Source: Alkalimonas amylolytica
GTDB taxonomy: Bacteria > Pseudomonadota > Gammaproteobacteria > Enterobacterales > Alteromonadaceae
DNA length: 64,000 nt
Assembly: GCF_900107845.1 (NCBI RefSeq)
Contig: NZ_FNRM01000005.1
Location: 186,001-250,000, forward strand
Reading direction: 5' to 3'
Below are positions 18,618 to 27,498 of the stretch, one piece after another. Position 1 is the first letter of the stretch. Every line of letters begins with the position of its first letter. Below the pieces are notes generated by a model, which saw only the letters and a program-made list of their open reading frames with translations, was not told where the DNA came from and did not search any database. The translations under genes and the position numbers were made by a program.

Positions 18618-19879
18618 TGTGCCTGTTCGGCTGCTGACGTCAGGCCTTCGATACGCAGCTGGCGTAAGTCCAGCCCGCTTGGATGCTGATACATCCGCAG
18701 GCCAAACTCCGGCAGAATAGCGAACAAATGGTCAAAAATATCCGACTGAATGCCCTCGTACTCCACCCAGACCACGGTATTGGTAAAACAGTACACTTCC
18801 AGCGGCAGGCCATCCGGCGTCGGTGGCATTTGCCGCACCATCTGGATCATGCCCTGATGCACCCGGGCATGGCTTTGCAGGTAGCGCTGCACATAGGCAC
18901 GAAAAGTTCCAAGATTGGTGATGCGGCGGGTATTAACCGGCTCTTTGCCCTGCTCTTTTAACGACTCATTCCAGGCTGTAATCTCGCGGTCTTTTTCGGC
19001 CAGATAGTCTCGCAGCAAACGAAAGCGATCCAGATGCTTGCGCTCTTCCGGGCTCAAAAAACGCACGCTTTGCTGATCAATCATCAGGCTGCGCTTAATG
19101 CGACGGCCACCGGATTGCTGCATACCGCGCCAGTTCTTGAAGGGATCGGTCATAAAGCGGCGGGTCGGGATGGTAGTAATGGTGCGATCCCAGTTCTGGA
19201 TTTTCACGGTATGCAGGGCAATATCAATCACATCGCCATCGGCGTTCAGCTGTGGCATCTCTACCCAATCACCGACCCGGATCACATCGTTGGAGGCAAT
19301 CTGCACGCTGGCCACCACCGATAAAATAGTATCCTGAAAAATCAGCAGCAGCACCGCCATCATGGCGCCCATGCCTGAGAGTAATATCAGCGGCGAGCGG
19401 TCAATCAGCATGGCCACCATCAGCACAAAGGCAACGGTGTAAACGATGATTTTCAGCAGCTGGATATAGCCTTTTATTGGCTTGGTCCTGGAATCAGGGC
19501 GGCGCTCATACAGGGTGTTGATCATGGTCAGCACATTGCTCAGCGCCATGGCGATGGTCAGCACAATAAAGGCATTACTGACATTGCGCACCACTTCAAC
19601 CACCAGATGCGGCAGGCCTTCAATCAAGCCAACCCCGGCCGCCAGCACTAAGGCGGGTACCACATTAGACAGCCGGGCAATGATGCCAAAATCCTGCTGC
19701 ATGGCATGCTGGGCAAAAGGGGTGGCATTAAAGGCTTTGGAAACCGCCCGTACCAGAATGTTTTTGGTGATCCAGTTGGCCAGCCAGGACAACACCACCA
19801 GCAGCAGCAAGCTGCCAGCCATAAAGATCTCGGGCGAGAGTTCGCGCCAGTGTTCCAGGGTTGCAAGCCAGTCGTTCAT
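18614..19879 (-). CDS. ybdG: Mechanosensitive channel of the MscS superfamily, YbdG (MscM) type
   Basis: 421 aa. Four or five N-terminal membrane helices, then the MscS core; GDWVEMPQLNADGDVIDIALHTVKIQNWDRTITTIPTRRFMTDPFKNWRG followed by SGGRRIKRS matches the YbdG branch as I remember it. It gates ion flux on hypo-osmotic stress or adapts turgor (family knowledge). The frame opens at GTG 19885, but ATG 19879 is the better start. Convergent with the DUF3482 GTPase with overlapping stop codons. Confidence 0.88.
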   Translation of the reverse strand: MNDWLATLEHWRELSPEIFMAGSLLLLVVLSWLANWITKNILVRAVSKAFNATPFAQHAMQQDFGIIARLSNVVPALVLAAGVGLIEGLPHLVVEVVRNVSNAFIVLTIAMALSNVLTMINTLYERRPDSRTKPIKGYIQLLKIIVYTVAFVLMVAMLIDRSPLILLSGMGAMMAVLLLIFQDTILSVVASVQIASNDVIRVGDWVEMPQLNADGDVIDIALHTVKIQNWDRTITTIPTRRFMTDPFKNWRGMQQSGGRRIKRSLMIDQQSVRFLSPEERKHLDRFRLLRDYLAEKDREITAWNESLKEQGKEPVNTRRITNLGTFRAYVQRYLQSHARVHQGMIQMVRQMPPTPDGLPLEVYCFTNTVVWVEYEGIQSDIFDHLFAILPEFGLRMYQHPSGLDLRQLRIEGLTSAAEQAH

Positions 19880-19970
19880 GTCCACTCGTTAAGTAGAGGA
19901 AGTTGTGGCTAGTGTAACCGATTCTGCTGAATGAAAAAATGACGATGATGTGGCAGCAAAAATGCGATGG

Positions 19971-20708
19971 CTAAATGCCATCGCCATCGATATGCAGGCC
20001 GCATTCGCGGCCAAAGCCGTTAAAGCGGGTGTCTTCTTCGCTCATGCCGGGTTCGAATTTGACGGTGGAGTGGGTATCGCCCACCGAGATGTAGCCTTGC
20101 TCCCACAGCGGGTGGTAACTCAGACCATGTTCTTTTAAGTAATAGAACACCTCCTTATTGCTCCAGTCGATGATGGGCTGCACCTTGATGACGCCACGGC
20201 TGATTTCCACCACCTGCTTATCGGCGCGGGTGCTGCTTTGACTGCGGCGCAGGCCGGTAAACCAGCAGCCGACATTGAGCTCGCGCAGGGCGCGCTGCAT
20301 GGGCTCAACTTTATTCAGCTGATTGTATTGCCTGATACCTTCGGCACTTTGCCACAGCTGACCATAGCGAGCCTCTTGCCAGTTGGGGGATAACTGCGAG
20401 CGGTACACTTTCAGGTTTAACCCAAGTTGCTCGGTTAGTTGATCAATAAACTGATAGGTTTCCGGGAATAAATAACCGGTATCAGTCAGCACCACCGGGA
20501 TATCGGCTTGCTGCTGCGTGACCAGGTGCAGCATCACGGCCGCCTGAATACCAAAGCTGGAGCTGAGCATCGGCTGCTGTGGCAAATGCTGCAGCGCCCA
20601 GCGCACCCGCTCTGCTGCGCTTAGCGGCGTGAGTAGGGCATTGATTTCGGCCAGCCAGTCTTGCTGGGTGGCCGGGTCTTGCACCAGGATCTGTTGGAAT
20701 TTGCTCAT
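19971..20708 (-). CDS. cysH: Phosphoadenylylsulfate (PAPS) reductase CysH
   Basis: Thioredoxin-dependent reduction of PAPS to sulfite. [16 protein letters not shown]-loop near residues 50-63, [33 protein letters not shown], and the catalytic Cys in ECGLH near the C-terminus. It lacks the paired CC...CxxC iron-sulfur cysteines of APS reductases, so PAPS is the substrate, which agrees with the presence of cysC and cysQ. Third gene of cysJIH, 11 nt after cysI. Confidence 0.96.
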   Translation of the reverse strand: MSKFQQILVQDPATQQDWLAEINALLTPLSAAERVRWALQHLPQQPMLSSSFGIQAAVMLHLVTQQQADIPVVLTDTGYLFPETYQFIDQLTEQLGLNLKVYRSQLSPNWQEARYGQLWQSAEGIRQYNQLNKVEPMQRALRELNVGCWFTGLRRSQSSTRADKQVVEISRGVIKVQPIIDWSNKEVFYYLKEHGLSYHPLWEQGYISVGDTHSTVKFEPGMSEEDTRFNGFGRECGLHIDGDGI

Positions 20709-20719
20709 TCTGGCCTCTC

Positions 20720-22438
20720 TCAGGCATGAAAATCGGTTTTGGAAACTTTGACTTCCGCCACCACACCAGCACGAATGACAAAATCACCAAAGCACTCATC
20801 GGCCAGCCGCTCCTTGGCCCAACGGCCAATCAGCTGGTCCAGCGCGGCTAAGATTTCGGCTTCGGCCACGTTATCCAGATACAGCTTGGGCACCCGGCTG
20901 CCGATCCGATCACCACCGAGGTACAGGTTGTACTTGCCGGGCGCCCGGCCAACCAAACCAGCCTCGGCCAGCATGGCGCGGCCACAGCCATTCGGGCAAC
21001 CGGTGACCCGCAGCACAATATGCTCATCGGCCAGCTGGTGTTTTTGCAGCAGGCCTTCCACCTTGGTGACCAGCTCAGGCAGATAGCGCTCGGCTTCGGC
21101 CATCGCCAACGGGCAGGTTGGAAAGGCGACACAGGCCATCGAGTTTTTCCGCTGTTCGCTGTGGCTGTCATCAATCAAGCCATGCTGGCGCGCGAGCTGT
21201 TCAATCTGGGCTTTTTGTTCGGTGGGCACTCCGGCCACGATCAGGTTCTGATTGGCGGTCATGCGGAAATCGCCCTGATGCACTTTGGCAATTTCTGCCA
21301 GACCGGTTTTCAGCGGTTTGCCGGGGAAATCCAGCACCCGGCCGTTTTCAATAAAGAGCGTTAAATGGTGCTTGCCATCAATGCCTTCGACCCAGCCAAT
21401 GCGATCGCCCCGGTTGGTGAAGGTATAGGGCCGTACCGGCTCGAACGGCACGCCAACACGCTGCTCGATTTCGCGGCGGAAATTATCCAGCCCGATCCGG
21501 TCGATGGTGTACTTGGTCTTGGCGTTTTTGCGGTTGACCCGATCGCCGTAATCGCGCTGTACCGTCACCACATGCTCGGCCACTTTTAAGGTGTGTTCCA
21601 GTGGAATAAAGCCCAGTTCATCGGCGCGGCGCGGATAGGTCGAAGTATCGCCAAAGGTCATGGCCAGGCCACCACCCACCAGCACATTAAAGCCAACCAG
21701 CTGGCCGTTTTCGGCAATGGCAACGAAGTTCAGATCATTGGCATGCACATCGATGTCGTTATCCGGCGGGATCACCACGGTGGTTTTGAATTTACGCGGC
21801 AGGTAGGTATCGCCCAGAATGGGTTCCTGCTCGGTGGTTTCGACCTTTTCCTCATCCAGCCAGATCTCGGCGTAAGCGCGGGTTTTTGGCAGCAAATGCT
21901 CGCTGATTTTCACCGCCCACTGATAGGCCTGCTGATGCAACTCGGACTGCACCGGATTGGAGGTGCAGAGCACGTTGCGGTTGACGTCACCGGCGGTGGC
22001 GATGGAGTCAATGCCAATTTCATGCAGGAACTGGTGCATTGGTTTGATGTTGGGTTTTAACACACCATGAAACTGGAAGGTCTGGCGGGTGGTCAGCCGG
22101 ATACTGCCGTACATGGTTTTCTCGGCGGCAAAGCGGTCGATGGCCAGCCACTGGGTCGGGGTGATAATACCGCCCGGCATGCGGGCCCGCAGCATCACAT
22201 TGTGCAGTGGCTCCAGCTTTTGCGCGGCCCGTTCGGCGCGGATATCGCGGTCATCCTGCTGGTACATGCCGTGAAAACGGATCAGCATAAAGTTATCGCC
22301 GTTAAAACCACCGGTGATCTCATCCTGCAGATCGGTGGTGATGGTGCCGCGCAGGTGATCGCTTTCGGTTTTTAAGCGTTCGTTATCAGACAACTTGCCC
22401 TGGGCCACAAAAGCCGGGTTGATGGGATACTGACTCAT
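20720..22438 (-). CDS. cysI: Sulfite reductase hemoprotein subunit CysI
   Basis: Six-electron reduction of sulfite to sulfide. 572 aa with duplicated sulfite-reductase repeats and the siroheme/4Fe-4S ligand set: C-x5-C in [11 protein letters not shown] and C-x3-C in [12 protein letters not shown]. Substrate-binding arginines occur in [12 protein letters not shown]. Siroheme is supplied by CysG. Its ATG overlaps the cysJ stop by one base (TAATG). Confidence 0.97.
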   Translation of the reverse strand: MSQYPINPAFVAQGKLSDNERLKTESDHLRGTITTDLQDEITGGFNGDNFMLIRFHGMYQQDDRDIRAERAAQKLEPLHNVMLRARMPGGIITPTQWLAIDRFAAEKTMYGSIRLTTRQTFQFHGVLKPNIKPMHQFLHEIGIDSIATAGDVNRNVLCTSNPVQSELHQQAYQWAVKISEHLLPKTRAYAEIWLDEEKVETTEQEPILGDTYLPRKFKTTVVIPPDNDIDVHANDLNFVAIAENGQLVGFNVLVGGGLAMTFGDTSTYPRRADELGFIPLEHTLKVAEHVVTVQRDYGDRVNRKNAKTKYTIDRIGLDNFRREIEQRVGVPFEPVRPYTFTNRGDRIGWVEGIDGKHHLTLFIENGRVLDFPGKPLKTGLAEIAKVHQGDFRMTANQNLIVAGVPTEQKAQIEQLARQHGLIDDSHSEQRKNSMACVAFPTCPLAMAEAERYLPELVTKVEGLLQKHQLADEHIVLRVTGCPNGCGRAMLAEAGLVGRAPGKYNLYLGGDRIGSRVPKLYLDNVAEAEILAALDQLIGRWAKERLADECFGDFVIRAGVVAEVKVSKTDFHA

Positions 22439-24252
22439 TAATACACATCCTTCTGATAACGTTTGGCTTGCTTCAATTCATCTAAATACTGCTCGGCCTG
22501 CTCCGGGCTCTTGCCACCGTGCTGCTGAATAATGGCCAGCAGCGCCTGGTGCACATCTTTGGCCATGCGGTTGCCATCGCCACAGATGTAGAGGTGAGCA
22601 CCGCGCTCCAGCCAGGCAAATACCTCGGCGCCTTGCTTTTGCAGCTTGTGCTGCACGTAGATTTTTTCTGCCTGATCACGGCTAAAGGCCACATCCAGCC
22701 GGCTTAGCAGGCCTTGCTTCAGGTAGCGCTGCAGCTCCACCTGATAGAGGAAGTCCTGGGTAAAATGCGGGTTGCCAAAGAACAGCCAGTTGTCGCCGGA
22801 GGCTCCGCGTTGCTCCCGCTCCTGCAAAAAGGCGCGGAATGGCGCTATGCCGGTGCCGGGACCGACCATGATGATGGGGGTATCGTCATTGACCGGCAGG
22901 CGGAAGTTGTCGTTTTTCTCGACAAAAACCCGCACCTTGCCGCCTTCCGCCAGTCGCTCGGCCAAAAAGCCGGACGCGCCGCCTAAGTGGGTGCTGCCAA
23001 AGGCATCGTAGCGCACCACGCCAACGGTTAAGTGCACTTCGTCTTCCACCTCGGCCTGCGATGAGGCAATGGAATAAAGCCGGGGCTGTTGTTTGCGCAG
23101 TGCATCCACCAGCTGCTGGGCACTTAAGCTACCCGGGTGATCGCGGACAATATCAATGATCTGCCGATCCGCCAGATAATCACGCAGTGCGGTTTTATCG
23201 GCCGCCAGGCTCTGCAAGGCCTCACTGCCAATGGCTGCGGCATACTTTTCCACAAAGGCCGGGTAGGACTGGGTCAGCTCCAGCTGTTCGGTGAGCGCCT
23301 CGGCCACAGTCAGGCGCTGCTCACCCAGCCGGACCGGCGTGCTGGAGGCAATGGCGGCACTGAACAAAACTTCCCGGACCAGCGCCGGATCGTTGTGGAA
23401 ATACACACCAAGGGCATCACCCGGCTGGTAACTCAGATCCGAGTTCGCCAGTGAAATCTCAATATGACGCACATCTTTGCTGGAATCACGGCCGGTAATT
23501 TTCTGGTTGGTGTACAGCTCGGCAGCAAAAGGTTGTTGCTTGCTGTAGCTGCTGGCAGCGGCTGCCGTTTGGCCAGGCCAGGCAATGACCTGAGCGCCGC
23601 TGGCTGGTGCTGTACTTGCTTTGAACTCGGGCTCCAGCACGTCAATTAAGGCCTGATTCCAGCTGCTGGCGGCACTTTCGTAATCGACATCCAGATCCTG
23701 ACGGTTTTGCAGTGGCGAAGCGCCAAGCTCGGCCAGGCGCTGGTCAAAATCCTGCGCCGTTTTGCAGAAAAATTCGTAACTGGTATCGCCGAGGCCCAGC
23801 ACCGCGTACTTCAACTGCGGCAACTGTGGCGCTTTCTTGCTGAACAGGAACTTATAGAAAGCTTCAGCATTTTCCGGTGGCTCGCCCTCACCATAGGTGG
23901 AGGTCACTATGGTCAGGAAGCGCTCTGTCTTCAGCTGATTGGCTTTGTAATCGGCCATATCCAGCAGATTAACGGCCCATTGTTTGGCTTTGGCCTGCGC
24001 GGCCAGTTGCTCGGCAACATGGCGGGCATTGCCGGTCTGAGAGCCGTACAGGATGGTCAGGGTCGCGGACGGGGCGGCACTGACCGCAGCTTGCTGCGGC
24101 AAAGCACCACCGGCCAGTTGGGCACTGGCGGCCAGATAGCCACTGACCCAGGCTTGCTGGATCGGATTGAGCTGGCTAACCAGCCCCTGCAACTGCTGCA
24201 CCTGTTGTTCCGTCAACGGGCTGGCCTGGGCGACAAGAGAAGACAAAAGCAT
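22438..24252 (-). CDS. cysJ: Sulfite reductase flavoprotein subunit CysJ
   Basis: Passes electrons from NADPH through FAD and FMN to CysI. Flavodoxin domain from about residue 68 ([31 protein letters not shown]), FAD-binding region with RLYSIASSQ and [18 protein letters not shown]-binding [20 protein letters not shown], and the family C-terminus RYQKDVY. First gene of cysJIH; promoter region contains the element shared with cysG. Confidence 0.97.
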   Translation of the reverse strand: MLLSSLVAQASPLTEQQVQQLQGLVSQLNPIQQAWVSGYLAASAQLAGGALPQQAAVSAAPSATLTILYGSQTGNARHVAEQLAAQAKAKQWAVNLLDMADYKANQLKTERFLTIVTSTYGEGEPPENAEAFYKFLFSKKAPQLPQLKYAVLGLGDTSYEFFCKTAQDFDQRLAELGASPLQNRQDLDVDYESAASSWNQALIDVLEPEFKASTAPASGAQVIAWPGQTAAAASSYSKQQPFAAELYTNQKITGRDSSKDVRHIEISLANSDLSYQPGDALGVYFHNDPALVREVLFSAAIASSTPVRLGEQRLTVAEALTEQLELTQSYPAFVEKYAAAIGSEALQSLAADKTALRDYLADRQIIDIVRDHPGSLSAQQLVDALRKQQPRLYSIASSQAEVEDEVHLTVGVVRYDAFGSTHLGGASGFLAERLAEGGKVRVFVEKNDNFRLPVNDDTPIIMVGPGTGIAPFRAFLQEREQRGASGDNWLFFGNPHFTQDFLYQVELQRYLKQGLLSRLDVAFSRDQAEKIYVQHKLQKQGAEVFAWLERGAHLYICGDGNRMAKDVHQALLAIIQQHGGKSPEQAEQYLDELKQAKRYQKDVY

Positions 24253-24284
24253 AACGACACCTGTTCGATGATAAGGCCGCTAGC

Positions 24285-24325
24285 ATAGCCGTCTATATGG
24301 ATGCTCGTAAAAGAATAGATCTCTC
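24285..24325 (-). promoter_or_regulatory. Shared cys promoter element upstream of cysJ
   Basis: Matches the cysG upstream element (6529-6571) in about three quarters of positions with one indel. In gene direction the order is ATTCTTTTA, then CCATATAGACGGCTATGCT, where TATGCT could be the -10. Supports co-regulation of the two sulfate operons, presumably by CysB. Confidence 0.6.
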
Positions 24326-24463
24326 TTTTTTATTCTTTTATGGAATTAAAAAGTGGGCATATTGGTTTGCTAAATTTACTATTTTTTGGTCAATTTCCTT
24401 ATTTGCGCCAATGCCGCAGTTTGATTTGAAATAAAAATTCAATAAAGTCAATGCATTAAAAGT

Positions 24464-24479
24464 TGGCATCCAGGTTGCA
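24464..24479 (+). promoter_or_regulatory. Candidate sigma-54 promoter of the DUF2884 gene
   Basis: TGGCATCCAGGTTGCA matches the -24/-12 consensus (TGGCAY-N5-WTGCW). Predicted start about 24490, giving a leader of about 70 nt before ATG 24559. Confidence 0.65.
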
Positions 24480-24558
24480 AACTGAACTGCCATGAAGCGT
24501 TGCAACGAACGTGAGACGCACATCAGCTAGGCAACACGATAAAAGAAGGAACAACTCC

Positions 24559-25350
24559 ATGAGCAGCATGTTACTAACCACCATCCTGGCATTAAATATC
24601 AGCAGCGGCAATCTGCAGCATCAGCAATGCAATTTTCAACTGCAGCATGATCTGAGCATGACACCGCAGCAGCTGACCTTGTCCTCCGGCGGCACCGAGC
24701 TGTGGCGCATCGATCAGCACGGACAATTCTGGCTGCAGCAACAAGCGCAGCCTACCACGCCAGCGCAACGTGCCCAGTTAATGCAGTACCGTGAAGGCGT
24801 TTATCAACAAGGCCAAAGCACGGTGCGTATTGTGGTCGAAGCGATGGACCTGGCTTACAGTGCAGTGGATCAGGTGCTGACCGAACTGACTGGCCGGCCA
24901 TTGGCGCAGCACAAGGCCATGCAAAGTGCGATGCAAAAAGTGGATGACGCCAGAAGCCGGATTATTTCTGAGCAGGGCGATATCCTGGTGATCCGCGGCA
25001 GTCAGTTCGATGCCCTGGATGAAGCCTTTGGCCCGGAGTTTGAAGCCGCCATTGAAGAGGTGGTGAAAAGCTCGATGGGCAGTATTTTCTGGCAACTGGG
25101 CAAAGCCTTTTTCAGCGGCGAAGGCAACTTCGAGCAGCGGATGGAAGCCTTTGGTGAGCGGATGGAAAAATTCGGCGAAGAGCTGGAGGCCAGTATGAAC
25201 CTGCAAGCCGCAGCTTTGGAGCAAAGGGGCGATGCGTTATGCGAGCAAATTCAGCAACTGACCCTGCTAGAGCAAAGCCTGATCAGCGAACTGCCGCAAC
25301 TGGCCCCTTATGCCCTGTTTCAGCAAGATGCCCAGGCCATGCGCCACTAA
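24559..25350 (+). CDS. Periplasmic DUF2884 (YggN-like) protein
   Basis: 263 aa. Begins with a signal-peptide-like stretch (MSSMLLTTILALNISSG), then QQCNFQLQHDLSMTPQQLTLSSGG, which resembles the start of mature YggN/DUF2884 proteins. Middle part is helical (residues 80-230) with Gln-rich and amphipathic segments and FSGEGNFEQRMEAFGERMEKFGEELEASM. Function unknown. The frame extends to 24511, but ATG 24559 has a GAAGGA ribosome site and begins the signal. A sigma-54-type promoter precedes it and a strong terminator follows. Confidence 0.78.
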   Translation: MSSMLLTTILALNISSGNLQHQQCNFQLQHDLSMTPQQLTLSSGGTELWRIDQHGQFWLQQQAQPTTPAQRAQLMQYREGVYQQGQSTVRIVVEAMDLAYSAVDQVLTELTGRPLAQHKAMQSAMQKVDDARSRIISEQGDILVIRGSQFDALDEAFGPEFEAAIEEVVKSSMGSIFWQLGKAFFSGEGNFEQRMEAFGERMEKFGEELEASMNLQAAALEQRGDALCEQIQQLTLLEQSLISELPQLAPYALFQQDAQAMRH

Positions 25351-25391
25351 ACAGTGCTTAGTTTCAACACGGTTCCCAACCACAGCCTTGG

Positions 25392-25424
25392 CGCCTCACT
25401 CCTTAAGGATGAGGCGTCTTTTTT
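25392..25424 (+). terminator. Intrinsic terminator of the DUF2884 gene
   Basis: CGCCTCA/TGAGGCG stem continued by TCCTT/AAGGA, followed by TCTTTTTT. Confidence 0.88.
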
Positions 25425-25448
25425 ATCAAGATTGCTTAGTCTGCGGCT

Positions 25449-25907
25449 CTAGCTGCCAACCTGTTCAAGGTTGACTGGTTCAGTGCGCTGCCAACATACC
25501 TCATCGCTGGCCATCACTGTAAGGCGGTCAGCAATAATTCGGCCTTGAATTGTACGTTCTTCTTGAGCAAATACAGGTAAGAAATGACCTTCCAGCACCA
25601 CCCATTGCTGGTCGCATTCGGTGCCACTGAAAGCGGACGCACTGTCCAGCAAAGGTGCGGCAAACTCATACTGCAATTGCTCATCTTTGCTAATGGTCAA
25701 ACCAACCGATGGCAGGTAGTAACCACTGACGCGGATATTGCGATTGTAGTAGCGATCTGGGTGCACAAGTAAATGCAGCACCGAAGTTTGGGTATAGGGC
25801 AGTTTGGCGGTCTGCACCGGCGGTGGCTCGGTGACAACAGCACCCAAGGTTGCAGCGTAGATTGCTACACTGGTGGTAGTAAGTAGTCTTAGAAATGATG
25901 TAGCCAT
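25449..25907 (-). CDS. Secreted small protein, paralog 3 of a tandem trio
   Basis: 152 aa from ATG 25907 (AAGGA upstream); the frame extends to 25988 but that would overlap the preceding gene. Signal-peptide-like N-terminus, then LPYTQTSVLHLLVHPDRYYNRNIRVSGYYL, a central variable part, QQWVVLEGHFL and IIADRLTVMASDEVCWQRTEP. Closely related to the upstream neighbour, which shares the VHPDRYYNRNI block, LEGH and the VCWQRTEP end. The pattern 'short helix, YxxRxIxVxGYYL, WVVLEGxF' suggests an OB-like beta barrel; this is inference. No enzymatic motif. Confidence 0.75.
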   Translation of the reverse strand: MATSFLRLLTTTSVAIYAATLGAVVTEPPPVQTAKLPYTQTSVLHLLVHPDRYYNRNIRVSGYYLPSVGLTISKDEQLQYEFAAPLLDSASAFSGTECDQQWVVLEGHFLPVFAQEERTIQGRIIADRLTVMASDEVCWQRTEPVNLEQVGS

Positions 25908-25944
25908 ATGCTGTCGGATTCCTTGAAACGGCTGTGCCAACCAG

Positions 25945-26394
25945 TTAAAAATCAAAAGGTTCAGTGCGCTGCCAGCAGACATCACCACTTTCTTTGATGG
26001 TAAGACGATCGGCGATAATCAGAGGAATATTGTGCCGAAGCTCTCTATCAAATACCTTCAACAAGTGTCCTTCCAATATAACCCAGTGGGTACCGCAAAC
26101 ATCATAGGTCAGCTCGGGATCGTCCGTTATTACTTCAACAGCGAGCTCTCTGGATAAATTATGATCCTTGCTTAGGGTGATACCCTGTGGGTGCAGATAA
26201 AATCCTTTTATACTGATATTGCGGTCATAATAGCGCTCAGGGTGTGCTTTTAATTGCACGATTGAAGTCTGGACGTAGGGTAATTCAATTGCCTGAACTT
26301 TGGGGAAAACACTTTCCATCGCATGGACTCGTTGACTGAGAAGGATGACGATGACACCACACAGAAGTAGCACAGCTGTCTTTAGCATATTCAT
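25945..26394 (-). CDS. Secreted small protein, paralog 2 of a tandem trio
   Basis: 149 aa with a clear N-terminal signal (MLKTAVLLLCGVIVILLSQRVHA). Core: LPYVQTSIVQLKAHPERYYDRNISIKGFYL, WVILEGHLLKVF, LIIADRLTIKESGDVCWQRTEPF. About half identical to the downstream paralog over the core by eye. Starts 6 nt after the preceding gene. Conserved Cys pairs (one mid, one in DVCWQRTEP) could form a disulfide in the periplasm. Function unknown. Confidence 0.78.
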   Translation of the reverse strand: MNMLKTAVLLLCGVIVILLSQRVHAMESVFPKVQAIELPYVQTSIVQLKAHPERYYDRNISIKGFYLHPQGITLSKDHNLSRELAVEVITDDPELTYDVCGTHWVILEGHLLKVFDRELRHNIPLIIADRLTIKESGDVCWQRTEPFDF

Positions 26395-26400
26395 TATCTC

Positions 26401-26790
26401 TTAAAAGCTGTTAGATATTTCCCGAACAACCAGGACGCTGGAGCCGGCATAACTTCCTGCATCGTGTTCATATACAAGCCGACCATTGATAAAAACCCAA
26501 TGCTCATTAAAGTTTCTCAGATCAATAGGTTGTGCTTTTTCTGTGCGAAGAGCAATGGCGTAGCTGGTATCTTGGTGCTTGGCTTGCTCGGGGCTGAAAT
26601 ACAAATAGCCGTCAGACAAGTAACCATCAATCACAAAATCACGTTGGTTGTATCGCTCAGTATGCACCAGGGCATCAAGCATGCTGATTTTGCTGTAAGG
26701 AGGATTATTAAGCACTGTTTGGGGTGGGGTGGTGTTGCACCCCACTAAAGAAAACAGCATCAAAATGAGAGTAAAAATTCGGCGGCCCAT
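26401..26790 (-). CDS. Small lipoprotein, divergent paralog 1 of a tandem trio
   Basis: 129 aa. Lipobox MLFSLVGC with Cys 18, followed by NTT, so an outer-membrane lipoprotein is likely. Core YSKISMLDALVHTERYNQRDFVIDGYLSDGYLYFSP...HWVFINGRLVY aligns with the two downstream paralogs but lacks their VCWQRTEP end. It is the only lipidated member of the set. Starts 4 nt after the preceding gene, with AAGG just upstream. Function unknown. Confidence 0.75.
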   Translation of the reverse strand: MGRRIFTLILMLFSLVGCNTTPPQTVLNNPPYSKISMLDALVHTERYNQRDFVIDGYLSDGYLYFSPEQAKHQDTSYAIALRTEKAQPIDLRNFNEHWVFINGRLVYEHDAGSYAGSSVLVVREISNSF

Positions 26791-26794
26791 GTCT

Positions 26795-27292
26795 CTACCT
26801 TAAACGTTCAAATTGCTCATTGTGCACAATAAAGCGTACACCAGCTAATTGGCCAGTGCCTACTAGGAAAACAGGCCTGTTCACACGATTGGCATAGTTT
26901 AACCAGAAATTTTTCCTATTAGGCATGGTTAAGATGTGTAGTCTCGTGTTTGGACGCAGACCTATCACCACAGCGACCACATTTTCATCTTTTGAAATCT
27001 CAGGATAAGAGGTCGCAAAACCATTTTGTTCTCCAACCCTGCCCATAAGAGGAACGTCTGTACCAACTCTGCTTACTTCATAACGCACTGGCCTGCTACC
27101 TACCGGGTTAGCCGAGCGATGATAAATCACTGCACCAAGCTCTTGGTTTTGTCTTCTTACATCCTTAGTTAGATCATCGTTTGCCATGCCAATTTTCATA
27201 GCAATACTGGAGGCCAGTTGATCCAGTGCCCGGATAAAAGCCGGGTCCTCACAAAGCTCCGCACAGACTTTGATACCTTCTGCTTGCATCAT
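26795..27292 (-). CDS. Protein of unknown function heading the tandem-paralog operon
   Basis: 165 aa, family not recognised. No signal peptide or membrane helix, so cytoplasmic unless exported by a dedicated route. Residues 1-60 are helical with two Cys (VCAELCEDP); the remainder looks beta-rich (GAVIYHRS..., VVAVVIGL, PVFLVGTGQLAGVRFIVHN). It has its own consensus promoter (27324-27353) and a good ribosome site before the ATGATG start. The arrangement of one soluble protein followed by several secreted paralogs is reminiscent of effector plus immunity sets, but no toxin motif is seen. Confidence 0.65.
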   Translation of the reverse strand: MMQAEGIKVCAELCEDPAFIRALDQLASSIAMKIGMANDDLTKDVRRQNQELGAVIYHRSANPVGSRPVRYEVSRVGTDVPLMGRVGEQNGFATSYPEISKDENVVAVVIGLRPNTRLHILTMPNRKNFWLNYANRVNRPVFLVGTGQLAGVRFIVHNEQFERLR

Positions 27293-27323
27293 TCAGTTCC
27301 TTTTGAATACAAAAATTTGCCTG

Positions 27324-27353
27324 ATTATACAAAAAAAAGCACTGAGTTGTGAA
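27324..27353 (-). promoter_or_regulatory. Sigma-70 promoter of the 27292-25449 operon
   Basis: On the minus strand: TTCACA (27353-27348), 18-nt spacer, perfect TATAAT (27329-27324), about 32 nt before the start codon. Confidence 0.7.
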
Positions 27354-27498
27354 TTTTTTACTTTTTATTTGATTTTTTGGTTTTCGTCTTGAGTTGTTAA
27401 TGTAATTAATAAGGATCTTCCGCTGCTAAGTTCAGTAGCGTATTCGCTGCGGTCAAAAGCAGGTAAAATGCCAGTAGCTAAGTAATAGGAAATTATGC

